Shown: in pieces, positions 9,190 to 17,151 of the stretch
How positions within the stretch are numbered: the first letter of the stretch is position 1
How the letters are laid out: each line of letters starts with the position of its first letter
NCBI GenBank assembly: GCA_946481295.1
Contig: CAMLLW010000005.1
Coordinates: 1-64,000, forward strand
Source of the DNA: an uncultured Clostridia bacterium
Lineage (GTDB): Bacteria; Bacillota; Clostridia; Lachnospirales; UBA5962
Direction of reading: 5' to 3'
Length of the DNA stretch: 64,000 nucleotides
Position numbers and translations under genes: made by a program
Notes under the pieces: model-generated
The model's input: only the letters and a program-made list of their open reading frames with translations
Databases searched by the model: none
Told to the model about the DNA's origin: nothing

Positions 9190-9897
9190 TTGAACATTTA
9201 TCCTAGGAGATTAAATTTAAAAACTCCAAATAATATAAGAGAACTTGGAGGATATATGCGTGATGATCAAAAAATTACTAAGTATCATGAATTTTTAAGG
9301 GGAGATTTAACAACAAATCTTTGTAACAGTGATATTGATTTTTTAATGAATTATGGAATTAAAACTGTTATAGATTTAAGGTCTCAAGATGAAATTGAAA
9401 AAGAACCAAATACTTTTAGTAATATAAAAAATGTTAATTATATAAATTTACCACTATTTAAAGGATTAAAATTTAAAGAAAATGATGATTTTATAACTTT
9501 AGATAAATTTTATATAGAAGTATTAAAATATTCTTCTAATATAGGAAATATATTTAATACTTTTGCAAAATATTCAAATGATTTAATATTATTTCATTGC
9601 AGAGCAGGAAAAGACAGAACTGGCATAATAACAGCTCTACTTCTTATGCTTTCTGGTGTAAGTGATTACGATATTATAGCTGATTATGAAGTTTCATCAA
9701 CATACTTTAAACCAAATGTTGAAAAAATGAAACAATTATACCCTAATACTACGCAACATATTTCTCTAAGTAAAGGCGAATATATAGAATCATTACTAGA
9801 ATATATAAGATCTAAATTTTCTAATATAGAAACATTTTTACTTGAAAAAGGTGCAACTCAAAAAAATATAGAAATTGTAAAAAATAAATTAATATAA
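9190..9897 (+). CDS. Tyrosine-protein phosphatase-like protein (PF13350-type)
   Basis: A 235-residue phosphatase-fold protein with the P-loop HCRAGKDRTG at 136-145 (nucleophile Cys137) and the N-terminal NIRELGGYM and FLRGDL motifs of the bacterial tyrosine/phosphoinositide phosphatase family. No signal peptide. The TTG start follows AAGGGGGA with proper spacing. It points away from spoIID and toward the spoVB-like gene, 77 bases upstream of it. A second member of the family lies at 17152-18021 inside the mobile element. The substrate cannot be told from sequence. Confidence 0.85.
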   Translation: MNIYPRRLNLKTPNNIRELGGYMRDDQKITKYHEFLRGDLTTNLCNSDIDFLMNYGIKTVIDLRSQDEIEKEPNTFSNIKNVNYINLPLFKGLKFKENDDFITLDKFYIEVLKYSSNIGNIFNTFAKYSNDLILFHCRAGKDRTGIITALLLMLSGVSDYDIIADYEVSSTYFKPNVEKMKQLYPNTTQHISLSKGEYIESLLEYIRSKFSNIETFLLEKGATQKNIEIVKNKLI

Positions 9898-9910
9898 ATA
9901 TACTTGTTCT

Positions 9911-9974
9911 AAAAAAGTTCCTTATAGAATACAATTTTTTAAAATATACTCTATAAATAGAAGGAGCTTTTTTT
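9911..9974 (+). promoter_or_regulatory. Terminator-like hairpin that contains the spoVB ribosome binding site
   Basis: AAAAAAGTTCCTT at 9911-9923 can pair along 13 positions (one G-U) with AAGGAGCTTTTTT at 9961-9973; the loop can pair further (TATAGA / TCTATA). The 3' arm holds the AAGGAG ribosome binding site of the gene starting at 9975, and the T run abuts its ATG. It looks like the terminator of the phosphatase gene and at the same time would hide the start site of the next gene. Confidence 0.6.
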
Positions 9975-12265
9975 ATGTTACAAAAAGGAATTGTAGCAAA
10001 TGCACTTATATTAACAATAGCTGGACTTATAACTAGAGCTTTAGGATTTATATATAGAATCTGTGTGAAACGTTCTTACTTTAGTGCATAAAGCAGAAAG
10101 GGTAAGCCATAAATAAAAATTTATAAATTATTTATGAGAACTGATAATATTTAGAATCAAATGAAGGTGTAACGCCCTGAAGGGTTCTCCCTAATACTCC
10201 GACATGCTTATATATAGCAAGATATATAAGTATGAAGCTCGGTGAAGTCGGCTAAGATTTTCCCCTAACAGTTTTATAACTGAGGAAATGTGAATCAGAA
10301 ATGATCAAGGAATTTATAGGCCGGGGGTCAATAATTATCTATGACTAGAATACTCTAATAAGTTGACGAACTTTCGAATTTACATGTCTATATATATATT
10401 AGTAGAAATGCTAATTAGTAATTAAACTATGTTTGTGAGGATGAGTACAAATAGATTCTAGAAAAATCCTTATACTATTATAGGTAGTATCTAGCAAACA
10501 GGCATATAGAAAGAGTCTAAGGATAATTTTAATACATATTATAGAAAATATTATCGGAACGTTGAAAGCTGACAACGTGGAGAAAAAACATCTTGCTATG
10601 TTGAGAAACGTTTATTAGGAAAAGCAAAGTCTATAACTAATATTAATGTCAGTGAGAGCGGTGGCATAGTACCAAAGAAACAGTGATAATAAACTGCGGA
10701 GGGATAGCCACTAGTCATTTAATAAAGTTTATTAGATGATGGAACGCCGTATGAGGTGAAAGTCTCATGTACGGTGTGAAGCGGGGGAAAAGTTGGAGAT
10801 AATATCAAATTCTTACCTATCGCTATATATGTCAAATATTATAGGAGCTGAAGGTATGGGATTATATCAACTTATACTCCCAATTTATACTTTAGCTTGG
10901 AGTATATCATGCTCTGGTTTAACTACTACAATATCAAAATTAACTGCTCAAGAAAAAGCAAAACATGAATATGGTAATATACGTCGTTTCTTAATATTTG
11001 CTCTATTTATAAGTACAATTTTAGGATTAATAATGACAATTCTAGTTTTTATTTTATCAAATGAAATTGCAACATATATATTTAAAGATACTAGAGTAGT
11101 CTTAGCACTAAAATTACTATCTATTGGTTTTCCATTTATGGCATTTGGATCATGTATTAGAGGATATTTTTTTGGTCTACAAGAAGCAATGATACCAGCT
11201 ATAAGCCAAGTTTTAGAACAATGTGTAAGAATGATTGTTATATATAGTTTATCATCAACTCTTATACAAAAAGGATTGGAATATGCATGTGCTGCTGCTG
11301 TAATAGGTATTGCAATTTCAGAAATAGTTGCATTTTTATTTGTATTTATAAAATATAAACAATCTAAAGATAAAATATTAAAAAAGAAAAAACCTTCACT
11401 ACATAGAAGAGAAGCTCTACGCACACTAATTATAATGTCTGTTCCGCTTACTTTAAATAGAGTTACAGGTTCTTTACTTTCTACATTAGAAAATATATTA
11501 ATTCCTCATAGTTTACAACAATACGGTTTTTCTCAAGAAGAATCTATAGCTGAATTTGGTAAAATAACAGGTATGGCTATGCCTCTAATACAGTTTCCAT
11601 CTGCTTTTTTAATTTCTTTATCAATTTCTTTAGTCCCTGCTATATCTGAGGCATTAGCAATTAAAAATTACAAAAAAATAAATTTTACAGTTTCTAAAAC
11701 TATGATGTTTACAACAATAATTGGTATTGGAACAGCTGGTGTTTTTGTAAAATTTTCAGATGTTTTAGGTCTTTTAATTTATAAACAAGATTTACAATAC
11801 ATGTTATTTTATTTAGGTATTATATCTCCTCTACTATATATGCAAATGACTTTATCAGGTATATTAAATGGTTTAGGAGAACAATTATTTATTTTTAAAA
11901 ATAGTTTATTATCATCTGCTATATCAATAAGCTTTGTATACTTTGTAGTTCCAAATATGGGTATTGGTGGTTTTATTTTAGGATGGTTTATTAGTCTTAT
12001 ATTTTTATGCATTTTAAATATAATAAGAATATATAAATTAGCTAAAATAGAAATACAATTAATTAATTGGTTTTTTAAACCAACAGTATGTATATTATCT
12101 GCCTGTGTTATATTAGAATTTATTGATACATCATTTATTAATTTATTTGGACAATTATTTGGCGTTTTAATATTAATTTCTTTATTACTATTAATTTATT
12201 TAGTTCTTATATTTTTAACAGGGTGTATAACAAAAAATGATATAAAAAGAATTTATAAAAAATAA
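9975..12265 (+). CDS. spoVB: SpoVB-like lipid flippase (MATE/MOP family), interrupted by a group II intron
   Basis: The coding sequence is 9975-10062 joined to 10827-12265, giving 508 residues, the normal SpoVB length. Exon 1 encodes MLQKGIVANALILTIAGLIT and ends in GFIYRI plus one base. Exon 2 continues YMSNIIGAEGMGLYQL, exactly the sequence expected after FYRI in clostridial SpoVB. About 14 membrane helices follow. SpoVB-type flippases are linked to cortex peptidoglycan synthesis in sporulation. The reading frame is intact on both sides, so the gene is functional only if the intron is spliced. A TTG at 10793 could open the downstream frame but lies inside intron domain VI. AAGGAG precedes the ATG, in a hairpin. 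Confidence 0.85.
10063..10826 (+). mobile_element. ORF-less group II intron (bacterial B-like class)
   Basis: A 764-base intron in the sense orientation of the host gene. It starts with GTGTG. Domain V is a canonical 34-mer at 10744-10777: an 8-bp stem, 2-base TG bulge, 6-bp stem and GAAA loop. Domain VI (10781-10823) has the stem GCGGGGG / CCTATCGC with A10819 bulged 7 bases before the 3' end, as expected for the branch point. EBS1 AGATTC at 10453-10458 is complementary to the last six exon bases GAATCT (10057-10062). Domain IV, which normally houses the reverse transcriptase gene, is only a hairpin at about 10715-10739. Splicing and mobility would need a maturase from elsewhere. Confidence 0.9.
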
Positions 12266-12299
12266 AAATATTAAATATTCTTACTAATATTTTTTAATT

Positions 12300-12335
12300 A
12301 ATATTAAAAAGACAGATTCTAAAATGAATCTGTCT
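12300..12335 (-). terminator. Rho-independent terminator of nth
   Basis: AGACAGATTC / GAATCTGTCT with a 6-base loop, followed on the minus strand by TTTTTAATATT. It lies between the convergent spoVB and nth genes; the T tail favours nth. Confidence 0.75.
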
Positions 12336-12362
12336 AACTTATATTTTATAAAATTTATAATA

Positions 12363-13007
12363 TTAAGATAAACTATTTTTTATATAGTAATCACAAACTT
12401 CTGTAAATGGACAAATTTCACACTTAGGTCTTTGTGCTTTACATATTTTTCTTCCATGTGCAATTACTTGAGTATTATATCTTATCCAGTGTTCTTCTGG
12501 TAGAATTTTCATAAGATCAAATTCTATTTTTACAGGATCTGTATAGCTTGTTATTCCCCATTTATTTGATATTCTTTTTACGTGTGTGTCAACTACTACA
12601 CTTGGTAAATTATATATATGAGATCTAATAACATTTGCAGTTTTACGTCCTACTCCTGGTAATTTGACTAATTCTTCTATATCCTTAGGTACAACACCAT
12701 TATAATTAATTAATATCATCATTGCAGATTCTACTATATATTTTGCTTTATTTTTATAAAATCCAACAGGTTTAATTATATTTTCTACATCCTGTATATT
12801 TGCTTCTGCAAAAGATTGTAATGAATCATATTTTGCAAATAAATCTTTAGTTATTATATTTACTCTATCATCAGTACATTGTGCACTTAATATTGTAGCA
12901 AATAATAATTGCCAATCATTTTCATGATCTAAATAACATACGGTATCAGTAGGATAATATTTATCTAAAAGATTTAAAATTTCATCTACTTTTTCTTTTT
13001 TATTCAT
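12363..13007 (-). CDS. nth: Endonuclease III
   Basis: A 214-residue DNA glycosylase/AP lyase that removes oxidised pyrimidines. The helix-hairpin-helix LPGVGRKTA supplies catalytic Lys122, and VVDTHV supplies Asp140. The iron-sulfur cluster ligands are Cys189, Cys196, Cys199 and Cys205 (C-X6-C-X2-C-X5-C). Length and order are normal. It stands alone between the convergent spoVB-like gene and the tRNA pair. Confidence 0.95.
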   Translation of the reverse strand: MNKKEKVDEILNLLDKYYPTDTVCYLDHENDWQLLFATILSAQCTDDRVNIITKDLFAKYDSLQSFAEANIQDVENIIKPVGFYKNKAKYIVESAMMILINYNGVVPKDIEELVKLPGVGRKTANVIRSHIYNLPSVVVDTHVKRISNKWGITSYTDPVKIEFDLMKILPEEHWIRYNTQVIAHGRKICKAQRPKCEICPFTEVCDYYIKNSLS

Positions 13008-13046
13008 AATAATTCTCCTATGTATTTTAATATATTTAGTAGTTTT

Positions 13047-13090
13047 AAAATAAAAAACACTATAAGTTTTACCTTATAGTGTTTTTTATT
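13047..13090 (-). terminator. Terminator of the tRNA-Gly/tRNA-Phe transcript
   Basis: AACACTATAAG / CTTATAGTGTT with a 6-base loop, T-rich on both sides, 7 bases past the tRNA-Phe 3' end. It can work in both directions. Confidence 0.8.
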
Positions 13091-13096
13091 TTATTA

Positions 13097-13169
<73 letters not shown>

Positions 13170-13187
13170 TAACAGAAAATTAAAAAA

Positions 13188-13258
13188 AGCGGATGATGGG
13201 AATCGAACCCACGTGATCAGCTTGGAAGGCTGAAGTTCTACCATTAAACTACATCCGC
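13188..13258 (-). tRNA. tRNA-Gly (UCC)
   Basis: A 71-base cloverleaf on the minus strand with acceptor GCGGATG / CATCCGC, anticodon loop CTTCCAA (anticodon UCC), T arm GGTTCGATTCC and discriminator U. CCA is not encoded. It is 18 bases upstream of tRNA-Phe and is transcribed with it. Confidence 0.96.
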
Positions 13259-13288
13259 AAATATGTGTATTTCTTATTTACAAAAGAT

Positions 13289-13317
13289 ATTATAATATAT
13301 AAACATTAGTTTGTCAA
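13289..13317 (-). promoter_or_regulatory. Sigma-A promoter of the tRNA pair
   Basis: On the minus strand TTGACA (13317-13312) and TATAAT (13294-13289) are separated by exactly 17 bases, about 30 bases upstream of tRNA-Gly. Both boxes are perfect consensus. Confidence 0.9.
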
Positions 13318-13365
13318 TAGTTTTATTTAATTTAATTTTATTAATTTTTAAACTATTTTATAATT

Positions 13366-13400
13366 TAATAAGGGTATTATTTATAATACCCTTATTTTTA
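13366..13400. terminator. Hairpin after the glycine-rich coat gene
   Basis: AATAAGGGTATTA / TAATACCCTTATT with a 4-base loop lies just past the stop of the minus-strand glycine-rich gene. The T run is stronger on the plus strand, so its strength for the minus-strand gene is uncertain. Confidence 0.6.
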
Positions 13401-13413
13401 TAATATATTTAGA

Positions 13414-13872
13414 TTAAATTGCATTATGAGTAAAGCATGTTACAGCACAAAGTGGTATAACTGTTACACTACCAAGAGGATTTCCTCCGTAGAATGCGTC
13501 TCCAAATCCACCAGAAGCTCCGCCGTATCCACCACCGCAGCCGCCGTAACCGCCGCCCCAGCCTCCGCCGAAGCCACCGTAACCGTAACCGCCCCAGCCT
13601 CCGCCGAAGCCACCATAGCCACCATAGCCGCCGAAGCCACCATAACCGCCACAACCACAGTCATCATTGCCAATTGGTCCTGTACAGTTAGATCCAAGTG
13701 GACATGCAGGAGCAGCTCCTACATCACAAAGTAATCTAACACAATTACAATCTACACCTACTAATACTCCAGTAAATCCACTTCCAGATATTCCACCACT
13801 AGAAGTAAAAATAGTTACAGTTTGACCTATATAACGACACATAGATTCTGCTAAGCAATTATCAAAATCCAT
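13414..13872 (-). CDS. Cysteine/glycine-rich probable spore coat protein
   Basis: A 152-residue protein. The first 60 residues form a small beta-barrel-like domain (YIGQTVTIFTSSGG, GFTGVLVGVDCNCVRLL) that resembles spore-coat modules such as YuzF/DUF2642. It is followed by about 58 residues of GGYGGFGG-type repeats and a C-terminal VTVIPLCAVTCFTHNAI. Nine or so cysteines could crosslink. I chose the ATG at 13872; the ATG at 13887 has the GGGAGG ribosome binding site as its own codons 2-3. The repeat DNA is far more GC-rich than its surroundings. A sigma-K-like promoter upstream supports the coat assignment, which remains inference. Confidence 0.75.
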   Translation of the reverse strand: MDFDNCLAESMCRYIGQTVTIFTSSGGISGSGFTGVLVGVDCNCVRLLCDVGAAPACPLGSNCTGPIGNDDCGCGGYGGFGGYGGYGGFGGGWGGYGYGGFGGGWGGGYGGCGGGYGGASGGFGDAFYGGNPLGSVTVIPLCAVTCFTHNAI

Positions 13873-13947
13873 TATAAAACCTCCCATATTATACTAATTT
13901 TATACTAATTAATTTTAGTGCCAATCAATTTATTTAGGCTACTACTG

Positions 13948-13975
13948 TATAATATGACAAGCACACAGCTTGTGT
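13948..13975 (-). promoter_or_regulatory. Sigma-K-like promoter for the glycine-rich coat gene
   Basis: On the minus strand CATATTATA fits the sigma-K -10 consensus CATANNNTA exactly, and an AC lies 17 bases upstream. A dyad CAAGC/GCTTG lies between the boxes. The leader to the ATG would be about 65 bases. Confidence 0.55.
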
Positions 13976-13996
13976 TACAATAAAGATTAATTTATT

Positions 13997-15295
13997 TTAA
14001 TTTTCTATTTTTACTCTTTTAAAAATTTCATCAACATTTTTTATATGATGTTTTGGATCGAAACAGTCTTCAATTTCTTCTTGTGATAAAATTTGTGTTA
14101 CTTCACTATTGCTTTCCATTAATGATTTAAAACTAATTTTATTTTCCCAAGAATTAATAGCGCTTTTTTGTACTAAATCATATGCTTTTTCTCTAGGCCA
14201 ACCCTTTTCAACTAATTTTAATATAAAACGTTGAGAAAAAATAACACCATATGTTTTATTAATATTTTCTAACATATTTTCTTCAAAAACTGTTAAATTA
14301 CTTATTATTGAATTAAATCTTACTAACATATAATCTAATAATTCTGTAGCATCTGGAGCAATTATACGTTCAGATGATGAATGTGATATATCTCTTTCAT
14401 GCCATAAAGAAACATTTTCATATGATGTAATCATATATCCTCTTAAAACTCTTGCACAACCACAAATATTTTCAGATCCTATAGGATTGCGTTTATGAGG
14501 CATTGCACTAGATCCTTTTTGTCCTTGTCTAAAATATTCTTCAACTTCTCTTACTTCAGTACGTTGTAAGTGTCTTATTTCAGTTGCAAATTTTTCTAAA
14601 CTTGTTCCTATTAAAGCTAAGGTAGAAAAATATTCTGCATGACGATCACGTTGTAAAATTTGAGTAGATATTTTACTAGAATTAATTCCTAATTTTTCAC
14701 AAACATAATCTTGTACTTCTGGAGGAGTATTTGCAAAAGTACCAACTGCTCCAGATATTTTACCAACTTCAATATTTTGACATGCATTTTTAAAACGAAT
14801 TAAATTTCTGTTCATTTCATCATACCATAAAGCAAATTTTAATCCAAATGTTGTGATTTCTGCATGTACACCATGTGTTCTTCCCATACATACAGTATAT
14901 TTATATTTTAAAGCTTGCTTTTTTAAAGTATCTATAAATATTTCTAAATCATTAAGAATAATTTCATTAGCTTGTTTATATAAATATCCATATGCTGTAT
15001 CTACTACATCTGTACTTGTTAATCCATAATGAATCCATTTTTTTTCTTCACCTAATGTTTCGGAGACAGCACGTGTAAAAGCTATAACATCATGTTTTGT
15101 ATTTTCTTCTATTTCATAAATTCTATTAATATCAAAAGATGCTTTTTCCCAAAGTTTTTCTACATCTTCTTTAGGTATAACACCTAATTTACTCCAAGCC
15201 TCACAAGCTAATATTTCTACTTTTAGCCAAGCATCGTATTTAGATTTTTCACTCCAAATATTACGCATTTTTTCTTTTGAATATCTTTTTAACAT
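13997..15295 (-). CDS. purB: Adenylosuccinate lyase
   Basis: A 432-residue fumarase-superfamily lyase acting twice in purine synthesis: SAICAR to AICAR, and adenylosuccinate to AMP. The signature [11 protein letters not shown] is at about 260-270. [12 protein letters not shown] and [12 protein letters not shown] carry the other catalytic regions. The ATG follows GAGGTG. It stands alone; no other purine gene is in the window. Confidence 0.95.
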   Translation of the reverse strand: MLKRYSKEKMRNIWSEKSKYDAWLKVEILACEAWSKLGVIPKEDVEKLWEKASFDINRIYEIEENTKHDVIAFTRAVSETLGEEKKWIHYGLTSTDVVDTAYGYLYKQANEIILNDLEIFIDTLKKQALKYKYTVCMGRTHGVHAEITTFGLKFALWYDEMNRNLIRFKNACQNIEVGKISGAVGTFANTPPEVQDYVCEKLGINSSKISTQILQRDRHAEYFSTLALIGTSLEKFATEIRHLQRTEVREVEEYFRQGQKGSSAMPHKRNPIGSENICGCARVLRGYMITSYENVSLWHERDISHSSSERIIAPDATELLDYMLVRFNSIISNLTVFEENMLENINKTYGVIFSQRFILKLVEKGWPREKAYDLVQKSAINSWENKISFKSLMESNSEVTQILSQEEIEDCFDPKHHIKNVDEIFKRVKIEN

Positions 15296-15438
15296 ATCGC
15301 ACCTCTAGTTTTAATTTAATAATATACTATATATTACTATAATTCTATTTTTTATTTATTACAAATATAAAAAATTATAGATACGCTTTTTATTAATATT
15401 TATTAAAAAATTTTTTATAACAAATTTAACTTATTATC

Positions 15439-15465
15439 ACAAAAAATTTTATTGTACATACTATA
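15439..15465 (+). promoter_or_regulatory. Sigma-K-like promoter of the split coat gene
   Basis: AC at 15439-15440, 16 bases, then CATACTATA at 15457-15465: an exact match to the mother-cell sigma-K consensus AC-N16/17-CATANNNTA. It lies about 60 bases upstream of the ATG of the gene interrupted by the 13.5 kb element. Confidence 0.6.
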
Positions 15466-15526
15466 ATTATTAAGAGAGACAAATTAAAAGGTTTATAAAA
15501 TAAATTATTATTAGGAGGATTAATTT

Positions 15527-15751
15527 ATGGGAGCATTTGAATTAAATGATTTTAAAGGAAATAATTTAGGAAATAATTTATCTAATAATCAAATAAATAA
15601 TATAAACAATATAAATAATAATGTAAATAATAATATAAATAATCAAGAGTCTAATTGTGATAATATTTGTAGAACAATAGATACTAGATCTGTGAGAGAG
15701 GAAAATATAATATCTTTAAAAATATATGATAGTTGTAGGCAACAAAATTGA
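15527..15751 (+). pseudogene. 5' part of a probable spore coat gene split by the integrated element
   Basis: As it stands this encodes 74 residues: an Asn-rich linker (residues 12-40), then CDNICRTIDTRSVREENIISLK, ending IYDSCRQQN. The last three codons before the stop (AGG CAA CAA) lie in the left attachment core, and the stop comes from element DNA. The C-terminal half continues at 29239 in the same frame. The rejoined protein would have about 370 residues and read IYDSCRQQDCLTPAELGPAR across the junction, which resembles an uncharacterised conserved clostridial protein. AGGAGG precedes the ATG. It is either a casualty of integration or a gene restored by programmed excision. Confidence 0.85.
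15736..15750 (+). repeat. attL of the 13.5 kb element
   Basis: TAGGCAACAA followed by A then ATTG. The copy at 29238-29252 is TAGGCAACAA, G, ATTG. The 10-base core is identical and lies in the same reading frame of the two gene halves. To the right of this copy, AAATTG mirrors the CAATT to the left of the other copy, as expected for the two arms of one attP. Confidence 0.85.
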
Positions 15752-15777
15752 AATAATGTAATACAATTATACAAAAT

Positions 15778-15832
15778 AAAAACCGTTTATAGAAAGTTAT
15801 TTAATTTATAAAACTCCCTAAAAAACGGTTAA
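15778..15832 (-). terminator. Terminator of the superoxide reductase gene
   Basis: AACCGTTT at one end and AAACGGTT at the other, with imperfect inner pairing, then TTTTTATTTTG on the minus strand. Confidence 0.65.
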
Positions 15833-15852
15833 TATAATTTATGTTTTATTTA

Positions 15853-16239
15853 TTAAAGATTAGCCTTCCATAACCCATGTAAGTTACAATAAGCAAAAAC
15901 ATTTACAATTTTATCATCTTCTGTAATTATAAAAGAAGCTGTATTTTCATCGTTTGGTGTAAGATTTTTAAATTGGCCACCTTTTTCTGTTTGTACATAT
16001 ATCCAATCTATATAGTGCTCTTCTGTAATTGGGTGTGAAAGTTCACCTACAGTAACTGTTATTTTGTTTCCTTCTTTTTTAACGATAGGTATATGTTTTT
16101 GAGTAGAAGCATCTGTAGAGTTAGATTCTATTTTAATTATTTCATCATTAGATTCTACAGGTGGTTTTTCATTACACATTTTGATCTTATTAACTATACA
16201 ATTTTGATCTTTTAAAAAATAAAATTCTTGTTCCTTCAT
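15853..16239 (-). CDS. Superoxide reductase (desulfoferrodoxin type) with degenerate centre I
   Basis: A 128-residue protein that would reduce superoxide to hydrogen peroxide without making oxygen. The catalytic iron ligands are all present: His49 (QKHIP), His69 and His75 (HPITEEHY), Cys118 and His121 (YCNLHGLW). Lys48 is kept, but the Glu normally before it is Gln. The N-terminal desulforedoxin-like iron site is not supported: only Cys14 and Cys22 remain of the usual four cysteines. I chose the ATG at 16239; the GTG at 16251 overlaps the AGGAAGTG site. As cargo on a phage-like element this may protect the mother cell or spore from oxygen, which is inference. Confidence 0.85.
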   Translation of the reverse strand: MKEQEFYFLKDQNCIVNKIKMCNEKPPVESNDEIIKIESNSTDASTQKHIPIVKKEGNKITVTVGELSHPITEEHYIDWIYVQTEKGGQFKNLTPNDENTASFIITEDDKIVNVFAYCNLHGLWKANL

Positions 16240-16388
16240 CAATATAATCACTTCCTAAAATAAAATTTAATTACTATTACTTAATTATATTTATTGTGTA
16301 ATTATTTTTAGTACTGTTAATTATAATCATTTTTAGTTTATATTTCAATATATTTTTATAATATGTAAATAAGTTTGTATATTTAATT

Positions 16389-16796
16389 TTATTTTTTGTT
16401 TCTTTTTGTTAATTGCTCATTACTCACTTTAAGTTTTTCTAATTTTTCTATTAACCAATCAGGAACAGGAACACCACATTTATCAGCATTTTCTAAAATA
16501 CAAAGTCCTTCTATTGCAATAAAGAAGAAAATTATTGCTCCTCTTACTAATCCTTGAGTATTTAAAATAGAATCAATCATTGTGCCTAAAATAACAATTA
16601 TAATTAAAAAAAGTTTTCTTATTATTCTTTGTATTATTTTTATCATATTTAATTCTTTTAAGTAAATATAAGTCATTTGTTCTGTTAAATAATTCATTAT
16701 AATAGATACAATTAATACTTTTAAAAATATATCTAATTCCCCAAACATAAATGTAAGAAAGCCACTTAATTCTGATAAATTAAAATTAATTTCCAT
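16389..16796 (-). CDS. Phage holin, TcdE/Cph1-like family
   Basis: A 135-residue membrane protein with about three hydrophobic segments. The C-terminal signature FFFIAIEGLCILENADKCG followed by VPVPDWLIEKLEKLK is typical of the toxin-secretion/phage-lysis holin family that includes TcdE of C. difficile. Holins open pores in the inner membrane to release endolysin or, with TcdE, large toxins. No endolysin gene is present here. The only large candidate cargo is the signal-less M60 protein. The ATG follows GGAAGGAG. Confidence 0.85.
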   Translation of the reverse strand: MEINFNLSELSGFLTFMFGELDIFLKVLIVSIIMNYLTEQMTYIYLKELNMIKIIQRIIRKLFLIIIVILGTMIDSILNTQGLVRGAIIFFFIAIEGLCILENADKCGVPVPDWLIEKLEKLKVSNEQLTKRNKK

Positions 16797-17151
16797 AAAT
16801 AAACTCCTTCCAACATTAATTTTTGTTCATTGGTAAAATATGGCGTATTATTTTTATATACTACGCTAATTTAATTTTACATTATATAACTAATTATAAC
16901 TTTCTTGTTTTTTGATAGTTTTATTAATTGCTCCAAAAAAGTTAATTAAATACAAGATATTTTTTTAGGCAAGATTAGATAGTAAATATTAAATAAATAA
17001 TTTATTTAATAAAATATAATAGTTTTAGTAAATAACACTTCTCTAGATATTTTTATACTTATAATTATCAATATCAATTAATATTTAGCATATAATACTA
17101 TGAATAGATTTTTATATCTAATTATACTTTAAAAGGACTGAATATAAAAAA
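16797..17151. other. Divergent intergenic region between holin and phosphatase genes
   Basis: 355 bases of AT-rich sequence without an ORF. A TATAAT at 17091-17096 may be the -10 box of the plus-strand phosphatase gene; no convincing -35 box is visible. A short dyad GCGTA/TACGC lies near 16850-16872, just upstream of the holin gene. Nothing else is recognised. Confidence 0.4.

Noticed and set aside
10793-10830. TTG start for the spoVB-like protein
   Set aside because: It lies within domain VI of the group II intron, lacks a ribosome binding site, and the true N-terminus is found at 9975.
13426-13734. Several overlapping ORFs over the glycine-rich gene on both strands
   Set aside because: They are shadows of the GC-rich repeat; only the minus frame with GGGAGG site, cysteine-containing termini and coat-like domain is plausible.
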